A stretch of DNA of 64,000 nt from Halopseudomonas pelagia CL-AP6 (GTDB lineage Bacteria > Pseudomonadota > Gammaproteobacteria > Pseudomonadales > Pseudomonadaceae), in NCBI RefSeq assembly GCF_000410875.1, contig NZ_AROI01000009.1:428050-492049 (forward strand), given 5' to 3'. Below are positions 38,740-48,181 of this stretch, piece after piece. A program made the position numbers and the translations under genes. Numbering within the stretch: position 1 is the stretch's first letter; the number at the start of each line of letters is the position of its first letter. Below the pieces are notes generated by a model that was given only the letters and a program-made list of their open reading frames with translations, was not told where the DNA came from and did no database searches.

Positions 38740-40125
38740 ATGGTCGTTCACTTCCCTCTCAAGGCGTTGACCCTTGCGCTATCCGCTGCTTTATTTCTGA
38801 CTGCTTGCGATAACAGTGACGAGGTGCAAACCCAAGCGCCTGCAGAACAGGCTGCTGGCGAGGCCGTGGTTGAAGCCGTAGAAAATGACAACGAAAGTCA
38901 GGCTAGCGCTGCAGCCAGCGTGGACAGCGCGGCGGTCGCTAAGCATTATGCCGATCTTGCGCATGCTACTTATAAGGATGCGGCGACAACAGCCCAAGCG
39001 CTGAATGAGGCTGTCGATGCGCTGATTAGCGAGCCCACCGAAGCCAATCTGGCAGCCGCCAAACAGGCTTGGTTGGATGCGCGTGTTGCGTACCAGCAGT
39101 CTGAGGTGTTTCGCTTCGGCAATGCGGTAGTTGATGATTGGGAAGGTCAACTTAACGCCTGGCCTCTGGATGAAGGCATGATCGATTACGTGGCTGCCGA
39201 CGATTACCAGCACGAAATGGGTAACGAAGGCGCCACCGCGAATATTATTGCCAATACCAGTATCAATATCGGTGGCGAGACCTTGGATGTGTCTGATCTG
39301 ACCCCGGAGCTGCTGGCCGACTTGAATGAAATAGGTGGTTCGGAGGCCAACGTAGCGACCGGTTATCACGCCATCGAATTCCTGCTATGGGGCCAGGATT
39401 TGAACGGCTACGCTGCGGGCAGCGGTGAACGCCCAGTTACTGATTATGCAAGCAATGACGCGTGCACTAATGGACATTGTGATCGACGCGCCGAATATCT
39501 GGATGCGGTGACGGACCTGCTGGTCACTGATCTGCAATGGATGACCGAGCAGTGGGCGGAAGATCAGTCCGGTAACTCTGCTGGTAACTACCGTGCCGAA
39601 CTACTGGCCATGCCCAGCGAGGACGTCATGCAAAAAATGCTATTCGGTATGGGCTCGTTGTCGTTGGGTGAGTTGGCAGGCGAGCGCATGAAGGTTGCGC
39701 TGGAAGCCAACTCCTACGAAGACGAGCATGACTGCTTCAGTGACAACACGCATAACTCGCACTTTTATAACGCCAAGGGCATTCAGAATGTTTACCTCGG
39801 TGAATATCAGCCCACCGGTGGCAACGTGATGACTGGCCCTTCCCTCTCGGCCTTGGTTGCCCAGAGCAATCCCGAACTGGATCAGCAACTACGCGCCGAG
39901 CTGGAAAGCACTATGGCTGCGGTACAAGCGATGAAGGATGCCGCTGAAGCTGAGGACAATCCGATGGCTTTCGATATGATGATCGCGCCGGACAACCAGC
40001 AAGGACACGAGATCATCAATGCAGCAATCAACGCGCTGGTTATCCAGACGGGCTCCATCGAGAAAGTAGCTGGCGAGTTAGGCCTCGCGTCACTGGAACC
40101 TGATGATGCTGGCCATGCGTTCTAA
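38740..40125 (+). CDS. icmP: Imelysin-family (M75) lipoprotein, IcmP/IrpA type
   Basis: This 461-residue lipoprotein (lipobox LTAC, Cys23) has an acidic linker to about residue 65 and an imelysin domain from 65. The family GxHxxE metal motif is GYHAIE at 208-213. Homologues are the insulin-cleaving IcmP of P. aeruginosa and cyanobacterial IrpA; a role in periplasmic iron handling is proposed for the family. The gene heads a set of four: icmP, di-haem DUF1111 protein, second imelysin and DUF1513 protein, the order known from P. aeruginosa. A probable Fur-type operator lies upstream. Confidence 0.88.
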   Translation: MVVHFPLKALTLALSAALFLTACDNSDEVQTQAPAEQAAGEAVVEAVENDNESQASAAASVDSAAVAKHYADLAHATYKDAATTAQALNEAVDALISEPTEANLAAAKQAWLDARVAYQQSEVFRFGNAVVDDWEGQLNAWPLDEGMIDYVAADDYQHEMGNEGATANIIANTSINIGGETLDVSDLTPELLADLNEIGGSEANVATGYHAIEFLLWGQDLNGYAAGSGERPVTDYASNDACTNGHCDRRAEYLDAVTDLLVTDLQWMTEQWAEDQSGNSAGNYRAELLAMPSEDVMQKMLFGMGSLSLGELAGERMKVALEANSYEDEHDCFSDNTHNSHFYNAKGIQNVYLGEYQPTGGNVMTGPSLSALVAQSNPELDQQLRAELESTMAAVQAMKDAAEAEDNPMAFDMMIAPDNQQGHEIINAAINALVIQTGSIEKVAGELGLASLEPDDAGHAF

Positions 40126-40177
40126 GCGGTAAACACAGGACTACCAGCAACCGATGGTTACTGGTAACTAATACGCT

Positions 40178-40205
40178 GAAAGCCCGCCCGCCAGGTCGGG
40201 CTTTC
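40178..40205 (+). terminator. Hairpin between icmP and the di-haem gene
   Basis: Nine-bp stem GAAAGCCCG (40178-40186) / CGGGCTTTC (40197-40205) with a 10-base loop and weak T-rich tail. It probably reduces rather than ends readthrough into the next gene. Confidence 0.6.
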
Positions 40206-40237
40206 GTTGGTTTCACCCGTGACATAAACAGGCGTTC

Positions 40238-41653
40238 ATGAAGCCATTCACTTGCCCCGGCGCTATTTGCTTGTTGCTGGCAATACAGCTATTGCTGACT
40301 GCTTGCGATTCATCGGTCGAATACCCATTGCAAACTACGCCCGATACGGGAGGCGAAGGCACGGTTGAACAGGCCGACCACAACGCCTACTCCCTGCCCC
40401 AATCGAATTTGCCCATGACCAGCCGCCTGGATTTTAGCGTAGGCAATAGTTTTTTCCGCAATCCCTGGGTAATAGCGCCTTCCAGTACTGATGCGCGCGA
40501 TGGTCTCGGCCCGCTGTTCAATACCAACTCCTGCCAAGGCTGCCATATCAAGGATGGCCGCGGCCATCCACCTGCCCGCGGTGAAACGGCCGTGTCACTG
40601 TTCTTGCGCTTGTCGGTACCTGCCGACGCCAAAGCGGATGCATTGATTCTCAAGCAACATGGCTTCCTGCCGGCCCCTGTCTATGGCAGCCAATTGCAAA
40701 CCGCCGCTATTCCCGGCATGCAGCCTGAGGCAGATCTGATTATCGAATGGGCTGAACGTGAAAAAATGCTAGCTGATGGCACTAGCGTCAGCTTACGCGA
40801 GCCCACCTACCGTATCGAAAACCCAGCCTACGGACCTCTGCCCGCGAACTTGTTGGTGTCACCCCGGGTCGCGCCGCCCATGATTGGTCTTGGCCTGCTT
40901 GAGGCGATCCCCGAGGCAGACATTCTTGCTGCTGTTGATCCGGATGACAGCAACGCAGACGGGATATCCGGACGCGCAAACTATGTCTGGAACAGAGCAA
41001 CAGAAACCACCGTGCTGGGCCGCTTTGGCTGGAAAGCCGCGGAGCCTAATGTCATGCAGCAAAGCATGGGGGCCTTCGCTGGCGATATGGGCCTGACGTC
41101 CACATTGGTCCCGCACACCGACTGCACCGCAGTGCAGGACTGCGGGCGCTTTGCCCACGGTGGTGAGCCGGAAGTCAGCGATACGGTGGCCAACTTTGTT
41201 GCGTTCTATGCCCGCAGTCTTGCGGTTCCGGCGCGCCGGGACCTGGATAACGCAGACGTAACCCGGGGGGCGCAGCTGTTCAATCAGAGCGGCTGCGCTG
41301 GATGCCATACGCCACGCCATGTGACCGGCGAGGTGGCCGGCCGCGCGGATCTGAGCAACCAGACCATCTGGCCCTACACTGATCTGCTACTGCACAACAT
41401 GGGCCCCGAACTGGCCGATGGCCGGCCCGAATTCCTGGCCGACGGCAATGAATGGCGTACTCCGCCACTCTGGGGTATCGGGCTGGCACAACAGATCAAT
41501 CCTCGGGCGGGATTTCTACACGATGGTCGGGCTGAGACGCTGGAGCAAGCCATTCTCTGGCACGGCGGTGAAGCTGAGCAAGCTGTCGAGCATTATCGGC
41601 AGCTGTCCAACGAGCAACGCGGGGCATTGATTCTTTTCCTGGAATCCCTATGA
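40238..41653 (+). CDS. Di-haem c-type cytochrome, DUF1111 'thiol oxidoreductase' family
   Basis: This 471-residue lipoprotein (LTAC, Cys23) has two haem-binding motifs, CQGCH at 99-103 and CAGCH at 353-357. The DUF1111 hallmarks TNSCQGCHIKDGRGHPP, GRFGWKAAEPN and FLHDGRAETLEQAILWHGGEA resemble MauG/cytochrome-c-peroxidase relatives. It is periplasmic and is thought to act with the neighbouring imelysin proteins, possibly in oxidising iron for uptake; this is inference from gene clustering. Confidence 0.88.
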   Translation: MKPFTCPGAICLLLAIQLLLTACDSSVEYPLQTTPDTGGEGTVEQADHNAYSLPQSNLPMTSRLDFSVGNSFFRNPWVIAPSSTDARDGLGPLFNTNSCQGCHIKDGRGHPPARGETAVSLFLRLSVPADAKADALILKQHGFLPAPVYGSQLQTAAIPGMQPEADLIIEWAEREKMLADGTSVSLREPTYRIENPAYGPLPANLLVSPRVAPPMIGLGLLEAIPEADILAAVDPDDSNADGISGRANYVWNRATETTVLGRFGWKAAEPNVMQQSMGAFAGDMGLTSTLVPHTDCTAVQDCGRFAHGGEPEVSDTVANFVAFYARSLAVPARRDLDNADVTRGAQLFNQSGCAGCHTPRHVTGEVAGRADLSNQTIWPYTDLLLHNMGPELADGRPEFLADGNEWRTPPLWGIGLAQQINPRAGFLHDGRAETLEQAILWHGGEAEQAVEHYRQLSNEQRGALILFLESL

Positions 41654-41666
41654 GCGGAGAGTATTG

Positions 41667-42704
41667 ATGCCTTTTTTAAATCGGTATAGGTGGCGTGCGC
41701 TGTTGCAGTCCGGCGGACTGCTCTTGCTGTTGTGCGCCAATGCAGCCCAGGCAGACTCGCCGCGCGAGCAATGGCATGCGCAGCTGACCCAGGGTTATGA
41801 CGCGTTGGCGCAGACCAGCAGCGCGCTGCACCAACAGGTTGTACAGCACTGCACTGCCGACAATGCGGACAAAGGGCCGGCGTTAAAGGCATTGCGGAAC
41901 GACTGGCTGACCGCGTTTCTGGCCTGGCAAAGGATCCGGTTTATCGACTTTGGACCGATCGAACAGAACAGCATGGCCTGGCAGTTTCAATTCTGGCCTG
42001 ACAGCAAAAACTTGATTGCTCGCCAGGTCGATGGCCTGCTGAAGGATACGGGTTCACTGTCGGCTCAAACGCTCGCTACTGCTAGCGTCGCCGTGAAGGG
42101 TTTTCCGGCGATGGAATATCTGCTCTTTGATGAGAACGCCACCAGCGCTGCCCCGCGGGTGTGCGACCTGCTGGTGGCCATCAGCGGCCAGATCAGCGCC
42201 AATGCAACCGCTGTGGCCAGCCAATGGGCTGCTTTCAAACCGCATTACCTCACCGAGGCTAGTTACGACTTCACTACGATCAGTGCAGCAATGCACGCTC
42301 TGGATATTCTGCGTAACGCACGGCTGGGTGCGCCGATGGGATTGCAGGGCAAGAAGCGTCGTAATCCCTACTTGGCTGATGCATGGCGAAGCGAACAATC
42401 GCTGACCACCCTCAAGGCATCGTTGCAGGGATTGCAGAGCGATTTTCTTCCTGGCTTTGCAACACTGATGCATGCGGCCGGTCAGGATCAGTTACTGACT
42501 CAGTTCGAGCACGCGCTGGCCGCGAGCCTGGATAGACTGGAGCAGTTGCCTGCTGGCATGTCAGAGTCGCTGAACAACGATTCGGGTTACAGGAGTCTGC
42601 AGTTGTTATTCGTCGATATTGATCGTCTCGCCAGCCTGCTCGAAGGCCCGATTGCCAGCGAGCTTGGGATCGTTAAGGGCTTCAATTCCAGCGACGGTGA
42701 CTGA
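41667..42704 (+). CDS. Second imelysin-family protein, variant active motif
   Basis: This 345-residue exported protein has a signal peptide at about 1-29 (LLQSGGLLLLLCANAAQA) and an imelysin domain at 35-330. Where icmP has GYHAIE this one has GFPAME, so the metal-binding histidine of GxHxxE is replaced by proline. This is common in the COG3489 branch and suggests a different metal site or a partner rather than enzyme role. ATG at 41667 with GGAG upstream is the start; the TTG at 41664 is less likely. It overlaps the next gene by one base. Confidence 0.85.
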   Translation: MPFLNRYRWRALLQSGGLLLLLCANAAQADSPREQWHAQLTQGYDALAQTSSALHQQVVQHCTADNADKGPALKALRNDWLTAFLAWQRIRFIDFGPIEQNSMAWQFQFWPDSKNLIARQVDGLLKDTGSLSAQTLATASVAVKGFPAMEYLLFDENATSAAPRVCDLLVAISGQISANATAVASQWAAFKPHYLTEASYDFTTISAAMHALDILRNARLGAPMGLQGKKRRNPYLADAWRSEQSLTTLKASLQGLQSDFLPGFATLMHAAGQDQLLTQFEHALAASLDRLEQLPAGMSESLNNDSGYRSLQLLFVDIDRLASLLEGPIASELGIVKGFNSSDGD

Positions 42705-43810
42705 TGGACAGGCGTCACTTCATCAAGCTTAGTCTCGCTGGCCTGGTATTAACTAGCCCGCTGGTGGGCTGTGCTGTCTTGCCAGCAGGAAATCAGCCTC
42801 AGCGTTTTCTCAGCGCTGTCGACACGGTAGATGGTCGGCACTTCATTATGCTGGCCGATAATCAAGGACGCATTCTCGCTAGCGTGCCAGTAGCCGAGCG
42901 CTGCCATGGCGGCTGCATCCGGCCGGGCTCCACTCAGGTGGCGGTGTTCGCAAGACGTCCCGGCCGTGCGTTGTACATCCTGGATAGCCAGGATGGCACC
43001 CTGCAACATCAACTGAGCTCCGGCGAGCAACACCACTTTTACGGCCATGGCGTGTTCAGTCAGGATGGGCAGTACCTGTATGCCACCGCCAATCATTTCA
43101 GTGATGGACAGGGGCATATTCGGGTTTATGACGCCCAGCAGCAATATCGCTGGATTGCGGACTTTTCGGTGGGCGGTATGGATCCGCACGAACTGCGACT
43201 GCACCCTGACGGCACAACGCTGGTGATCGCCATGGGCGGCATCCTCACCCACCCTGATTATGATCGAATCAAGCTGAATCTGGACAGCATGCGCCCTGCT
43301 CTGGTGCTAATGAATAGCCAGACGGGGGCGTTAGAGCAGAAGCACGAACCGTCGCACCATCAACTGAGCTGCCACCACCTGGCAATCAGCTCTGACGGCA
43401 TCGTAATAGCGGGTTATCAGTTTGAAGGGCCTGCCTGGGAGCATCCGCCATTGATTGCACGGCTGGACACGACGTCAGGACGGTTCAGCGAAATTGAGTT
43501 GCCGCTAGATCGTCAGGCTGCGATGAGAAATTACGTAGCCAGTGTGGCTATCAGCCCTGGTGGGTCGCTGGCAGCCATCACCGCGCCGCGTGGAAACCGT
43601 GTAGTGATAGTCGATTATGTGCAGGGGCGCTATGTGCAAGATATAGAACTGCCTGATGCCGCAGGTGTACTGGCGGCTGACCAGGGCGGATTTTTGGTCA
43701 CCTCCGGTGTCGGTGGCATCTATCATATTGATGAGCGCACATTGGCTGTTACTCATCTCAGTGCAGAGAAACTGCGTTGGGATAACCACCTAACGGCGCT
43801 CAGCTGCTGA
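42704..43810 (+). CDS. DUF1513 beta-propeller protein with Tat-like signal
   Basis: This 368-residue protein begins MDRRHFIKLSLAGLVLTSPL, a twin-arginine signal whose RR is followed by H-F-I-K. The rest has propeller-like repeats (GVFSQDGQYLYATAN, HPDGTTLVIAMGG, YVASVAISPGGSLAAITAPRG) typical of DUF1513. Being Tat-dependent, it folds in the cytoplasm, perhaps with a cofactor. Its constant company with imelysin and di-haem proteins suggests a shared periplasmic complex. The start codon overlaps the previous stop (TGATG). Confidence 0.85.
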   Translation: MDRRHFIKLSLAGLVLTSPLVGCAVLPAGNQPQRFLSAVDTVDGRHFIMLADNQGRILASVPVAERCHGGCIRPGSTQVAVFARRPGRALYILDSQDGTLQHQLSSGEQHHFYGHGVFSQDGQYLYATANHFSDGQGHIRVYDAQQQYRWIADFSVGGMDPHELRLHPDGTTLVIAMGGILTHPDYDRIKLNLDSMRPALVLMNSQTGALEQKHEPSHHQLSCHHLAISSDGIVIAGYQFEGPAWEHPPLIARLDTTSGRFSEIELPLDRQAAMRNYVASVAISPGGSLAAITAPRGNRVVIVDYVQGRYVQDIELPDAAGVLAADQGGFLVTSGVGGIYHIDERTLAVTHLSAEKLRWDNHLTALSC

Positions 43811-43817
43811 TTAGGCT

Positions 43818-44177
43818 TCAGCGGCTGGCAACCATCTTGTCAATGCACTGCTTCGCCTCATCCGGCAACCGCACAAAATGCAGACCGGTCCAATGTTGGC
43901 CGCCAGCAATGCTTTCACGTTGCCACAAGCTTTCGGCGTCAACGAAAAATTCTGTCATGCCATTCAGGATCATCGGTAGGCTTACCTGCAGCGCATAACG
44001 TCTGAACAGCTCCATAGGCTGTTCACTCAATAACATCAGACCCTCAGCATGCAGGTCCACTACCCGGCCCAGATGCTGGCCACTATCCAGATCATAGACT
44101 TCAAGGCTGGTAGTTATTTTGTGCCGTTCCAGCCGCCGCTTTTCATACATAGTTGGCTCATTAACTGAAGGATGCAT
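43818..44177 (-). CDS. PilZ-domain protein
   Basis: This 110- to 119-residue protein has a single PilZ domain, the c-di-GMP receptor fold. The RxxxR motif appears as RRLER, but the second motif D/N-x-S-x-x-G reads DLHAEG, with serine replaced by histidine, so nucleotide binding may be weak or lost. The final helix is DEAKQCIDKMV. The start is uncertain: ATG at 44150 (MYEKRRLERH) matches family starts, while 44177 has an RBS-like AGGG that is too close. Confidence 0.8.
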   Translation of the reverse strand: MHPSVNEPTMYEKRRLERHKITTSLEVYDLDSGQHLGRVVDLHAEGLMLLSEQPMELFRRYALQVSLPMILNGMTEFFVDAESLWQRESIAGGQHWTGLHFVRLPDEAKQCIDKMVASR

Positions 44178-44401
44178 CCCTAACGTCTTATGACATGTCC
44201 GTCCTGACAGTCTGCTGAAAATACATGTTGGTTTACAGCCATTACTGACGCGGTTACAGGATCACTGTTACTGCTTCAATCGATAGTATCGTTTTAATAT
44301 CACCGGTAGCCGGACCATTATCTACCTTTGCTGCCATTACCGCTATGGCACGCGGTCCTGCCGCAAGGTAATCTGGCTGCTTTGTAATCAGGAGCATTGA
44401 T

Positions 44402-44887
44402 ATGACGCTGAAACCACGGACCTTAGCTCTCTGCGCTACCCTACTGGGCACATTATTCGCCGGCCAGAGCTTTGCCCACGAGTATGATATTGCCGACCTG
44501 CATATCATCCATCCCTGGGCTCGCGCCCTCCCCCCCGTGGCGCCGACCGGCGCGGCTTACATGATAATTGAAAATCGCGGCGAACGGGCTGACACACTGA
44601 CAGATGTGCGCACCCCTGTTGCAGGTCATGCGGAAATCCATGAGCACATTCACCAAGATGGTCTGATGAAAATGCAGCAGGTCGAAAACCTGATTTTGCC
44701 TGCGGGTGAGAGTGTTAGCTTCAAGCCTGGCGGCTATCACATCATGCTATTCAATCTGAAGCAGCCCTTGACAGCTGGCGAACGCTTTCCGCTGACGCTT
44801 TACTTCCAGCAGGCTGGACAGGTAGATGTGGAAATAGCCATTGAAGAAGATGCGCCCGCGGTGGAAAAGAGCGGGCACCATCATTAA
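44402..44887 (+). CDS. Periplasmic copper chaperone PCu(A)C
   Basis: This 161-residue protein has a signal peptide at 1-25 (cleavage after SFA) and the PCu(A)C domain (DUF461). The copper ligands fit the H-x10-M-x21-H-x-M pattern exactly: H80, M91, H113, M115. HPWARALPP is the family start. It delivers Cu(I) to the CuA centre of cytochrome oxidase or, given the nearby nos cluster, possibly NosZ. The His-rich tail (GHHH) is an added metal site. CAGGAG precedes the start. Confidence 0.92.
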   Translation: MTLKPRTLALCATLLGTLFAGQSFAHEYDIADLHIIHPWARALPPVAPTGAAYMIIENRGERADTLTDVRTPVAGHAEIHEHIHQDGLMKMQQVENLILPAGESVSFKPGGYHIMLFNLKQPLTAGERFPLTLYFQQAGQVDVEIAIEEDAPAVEKSGHHH

Positions 44888-45519
44888 TCGCGGTCAGGCG
44901 GCTCCCGGTCCAGAAGATGGAATCGGGGCAACCCGAGATGCCAGCGAATGGCGGCAAGACGAATGACCAGCACCGTTAACACCGCGACAGTGACGTCCAG
45001 ATTGGGCGTCGTGTTCAATTGATGCAAAACGATATAGACCAGTGATCCCGCAATACAGGCTGTGGCGTAGATTTCTTTGTGAAAAATCAGCGGAATCTCA
45101 TTACAGATGACATCCCGCATCACGCCACCGGCCACGCCCGTCATCATCCCCATAATCACCGCTGCACTGATTGGCACTTCATGTTGCATGGCAACCTGAG
45201 TGCCAATGACGGTAAAAATCGCCAGACCAAAAGCGTCGGCCACCAGTAGACCTGTTTCATGAATCGGCCGAGTAAAACGAACCCAGACGATGGTCGCTAT
45301 CGCAGCCAGTACCGCGACCAGAATATAGATATCATTTCTGATCCAACTGACCGGATGGTGACCTAGAATCGTGTCACGCAGCGTACCGCCGCCCAATGAG
45401 GTGATGATGGCAATGACCAGGACACCAAACAGATCCATGGATTTACGACCCGCCACCAACGCACCAGAAATGGCGAAGACCGCCACACCAAACAGATCAA
45501 AAGCATAAAACCAGGTCAT
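44884..45519 (-). CDS. Trimeric intracellular cation (TRIC) channel family protein
   Basis: This 211-residue protein has seven transmembrane helices in two inverted repeats, each with a GGG/GG-x-x-RD motif: SLGGGTLRDTILG and GVAGGVMRDVICN. Prokaryotic TRIC homologues (formerly UPF0126/YicG) form K+-permeable trimers. Tail-to-tail with the copper chaperone gene, overlapping by 4 bases. Confidence 0.9.
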   Translation of the reverse strand: MTWFYAFDLFGVAVFAISGALVAGRKSMDLFGVLVIAIITSLGGGTLRDTILGHHPVSWIRNDIYILVAVLAAIATIVWVRFTRPIHETGLLVADAFGLAIFTVIGTQVAMQHEVPISAAVIMGMMTGVAGGVMRDVICNEIPLIFHKEIYATACIAGSLVYIVLHQLNTTPNLDVTVAVLTVLVIRLAAIRWHLGLPRFHLLDREPPDRD

Positions 45520-45546
45520 GCCGTCCCTCTCCGAGCTGCTGCGGAA

Positions 45547-46911
45547 TCAGTCGGTCCGCGTTGGGGTACGCATGGTAACAAACTCTTCAGCGGCAGTGGG
45601 ATGAATGCCTAGGGTTGCGTCGAACATGGCCTTGATCGCTCCGGCCTTTAGCGCGACGGCCAACCCCTGGATGATTTCGCCGGCATCCGGGCCAATCATG
45701 TGCACGCCGAGCACTCGGTCGCTGACCTTGTCGACAATCATTTTCATCAAGCTTTCTTCGCCCCGCCCTGCGAGGGTATTGCGCATGGGTCTGAAACGAC
45801 TTTCGTAGACCTTCAAGCCATAACCCGCTTCCCGAGCCTGTTCTTCGGTTAGCCCCAGTGTAGCGATATTCGGAATACAGAAAACGGCTGTAGCTATGTC
45901 GCGGTAATCCACGGGTACATAGTCATCTGGCCGGAATAACCGGCGGGCCAACGCCATACCTTCAGCCAGCGCAACCGGCGTCAACTGCAGCGTATCGGTG
46001 ACGTCGCCAATGGCGTAGATACTGGGATCCTGGGTTTCGTAGTCGCCATTAACCGCTACAAAGCCTTTGTCATCCAGCGTCACAGCCGTGTTCTCCAACC
46101 CAAGCCCCCTGAGGTTGGGCTTGCGGCCAGTAGCGTAGAGCACCAGATCGGTTTCCAGCGCAGTACCGTCCGTCAGGTTTACCTGCAAGCTGCCGTCCGC
46201 CTGGCGTTGGATATCCTTGACGTTGGCATTGAAGCGCAGGTCAATGCCCTTCTGCTTGATGGTCGCCGCCATATGCTCGCGCAGGCTGCTATCAAACCCG
46301 CGCAGGAACATCTCGCCGCGATAGAGCAAGCTCACCTCACGTTGCATGCCATGGAAAATACTGGCGAACTCAATCGCAATATACCCACCGCCCACCACTA
46401 ACGTTCGCTTGGGTAAGCTCTCGAGGTGAAAAACCTCATTTGAGCTGATCACGTGCTCGTTGCCGGGGAAATCGGGGATATGTGGCCAGCCACCGGTCGC
46501 AATCAGAATACGTTCAGCCGTGACCTGCTTGTCGCCGACCTGAAGTGTATGAGAATCAATAAATTGCGCGCGCGCATCGATGATGGTGACATCCGATGCT
46601 TTGAGCATATTGCGGTAGATGCCGTTGAGACGCTCGATTTCCTGGTTCTTGTTGCGTACCAGCGTAGGCCAATCAAAAACAGCTTCGGGCAGCTTCCAGC
46701 CGAAGCCCTTGGCGTCCTCGAAGTCCTCTGAGTAGTGTGCAGAATAGGCAAATAGCTTTTTCGGTACACAGCCCACATTCACGCAGGTGCCACCCAGATA
46801 AAGATCCTCAGCCACACCTACGCGGGCCCCGAAGCCCGCTGCCATACGGCTGGCCCGTACGCCCCCTGATCCGGCGCCAATAACAAAAAGATCAAAATCG
46901 TACTGACTCAT
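45547..46911 (-). CDS. gor: Glutathione-disulfide reductase
   Basis: This 454-residue flavoprotein disulfide reductase has the redox pair C43 and C48 in [15 protein letters not shown]. The NADPH domain contains [13 protein letters not shown], and arginines near the GRKPN stretch are typical of the NADP-specific branch. The C-terminal [11 protein letters not shown] holds the catalytic His-Glu pair. It keeps glutathione reduced in the cytosol. Confidence 0.95.
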   Translation of the reverse strand: MSQYDFDLFVIGAGSGGVRASRMAAGFGARVGVAEDLYLGGTCVNVGCVPKKLFAYSAHYSEDFEDAKGFGWKLPEAVFDWPTLVRNKNQEIERLNGIYRNMLKASDVTIIDARAQFIDSHTLQVGDKQVTAERILIATGGWPHIPDFPGNEHVISSNEVFHLESLPKRTLVVGGGYIAIEFASIFHGMQREVSLLYRGEMFLRGFDSSLREHMAATIKQKGIDLRFNANVKDIQRQADGSLQVNLTDGTALETDLVLYATGRKPNLRGLGLENTAVTLDDKGFVAVNGDYETQDPSIYAIGDVTDTLQLTPVALAEGMALARRLFRPDDYVPVDYRDIATAVFCIPNIATLGLTEEQAREAGYGLKVYESRFRPMRNTLAGRGEESLMKMIVDKVSDRVLGVHMIGPDAGEIIQGLAVALKAGAIKAMFDATLGIHPTAAEEFVTMRTPTRTD

Positions 46912-47005
46912 CGTATGTATGCCTTACGCGAATATTAGCCTTAAGCATACCGCATCGCCGCCCTGGATTGGGGCCTGGCAAGTTGCTGAATATGCCAGTG
47001 TTGAT

Positions 47006-47875
47006 TTAGATGGTCTTGTCGCCCGGATCCTTGCCCTCGGTGGAGGCATGCTCAATTACCGCGTTGAGCTCGGCGCCGAACAGCAGTACAGACGCTGAAA
47101 TGTAGAAGTACAGAAGCAGAATGATGACCGCGCCGATGCTGCCATAGAACAGCTGAAAGTTGCCGAAGTTGCGCACATACAGACCGAAGCCCAACGAGGC
47201 CGCCACCCAGACGATCACGGCAAGCACCGATCCGGGTGTTATGAAGCGGAACGTCTGCTCCACGTTAGGCGTTACGTAGTAAATCATCGCCACCACAAAC
47301 ATCAGCAGCAGTACCACTACCGGCCAGCGCAACCAGTCCCAGGAAAGGTCTGCCAGCCCACTCATACCTACGGTGTTTGCCAGCCATTGTAATGTTGTTG
47401 GCCCTAGCAGCATGAGACCTGCAGCCGCAATCAACATCAGTGCGATACCCAGCGTATACAGGATGGACAGCGGGAACAGCTTCCATGCAGGTCGCGACTC
47501 GCGGACATCGTAGGCATTGTTCATGGCATTCATCAGTGAGCGCATGCCGGTAGCCGACACCCAAATGGCCAGCACGATACTGACCGAGAGAACGCTGTTG
47601 TCGTCCTCCTGCAACTGATCAATGATCGGATTGATCATCTCAACAACCATGGGCGGCAGAGCCAGCGCCGCCTGTTGACGCAGCCAACCGAAGAATTCGG
47701 GCATGTTGAAAAAGGTCAGCGTGGCTGTGAGAAACAGCAGGAACGGGAATAGTGACAACAGCGCACGAAACGCCAGCGCTGCGGCGTAGGTAGACATGTC
47801 GTCTTCGTCAAACTCTTTGACGGTTCGTTTTGCAATCGTTAACGGCTTTACACCACGCAACCCCAGATACTTCAT
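47006..47875 (-). CDS. YihY/BrkB-family inner-membrane protein
   Basis: This 289-residue protein with six transmembrane helices belongs to the YihY/virulence-factor BrkB family (UPF0761). STYAAALAFRALLSLFPFLLF is the conserved start, and YYVTPNVEQTFRFITPGSVLAV and GAVIILLLYFYISASVLLFGAELNAV regions are typical. The family was once thought to be RNase BN; that was an error. Its function is unknown. Confidence 0.88.
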   Translation of the reverse strand: MKYLGLRGVKPLTIAKRTVKEFDEDDMSTYAAALAFRALLSLFPFLLFLTATLTFFNMPEFFGWLRQQAALALPPMVVEMINPIIDQLQEDDNSVLSVSIVLAIWVSATGMRSLMNAMNNAYDVRESRPAWKLFPLSILYTLGIALMLIAAAGLMLLGPTTLQWLANTVGMSGLADLSWDWLRWPVVVLLLMFVVAMIYYVTPNVEQTFRFITPGSVLAVIVWVAASLGFGLYVRNFGNFQLFYGSIGAVIILLLYFYISASVLLFGAELNAVIEHASTEGKDPGDKTI

Positions 47876-48181
47876 ACCTCATCCTTTTTGACGGATCAGT
47901 CGCTTTTGAGCGATGCGCTACATGCTGAGTTCAACGGACAGCCCAGCACTCGTTATCAAAAGGTTACGTTAACAGGAGCTCAGATGCGAGATAGAGCAGG
48001 TTTTGCGCTGCGCGGGCCGGGATCACAGAACGCTCCGGCATGATCTGCCAAGCATTCTTTGCAGAACTATCTGATAAGCATTAACATTCGTATCCTGTAA
48101 GTTGATATTACCGCCATAAGGCAGTTCGCCCTCTCCCCTGTGGCTCTGCAGGGAGCTGTTTGAATTGAAGGATCGTTACTG
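47876..48181. other. Intergenic region with possible Fur box (48073-48091)
   Basis: No gene fits in these 306 bases. Starting at 48073, GATAAGCATTAACATTCGT matches 12 of 19 positions of the Fur consensus and is 91 bases before the PepSY gene. PepSY/DUF3649/DUF3325 sets are commonly beside iron receptors, so Fur control is likely, but the match is moderate. The remaining sequence shows no clear promoter or repeat. Confidence 0.45.
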
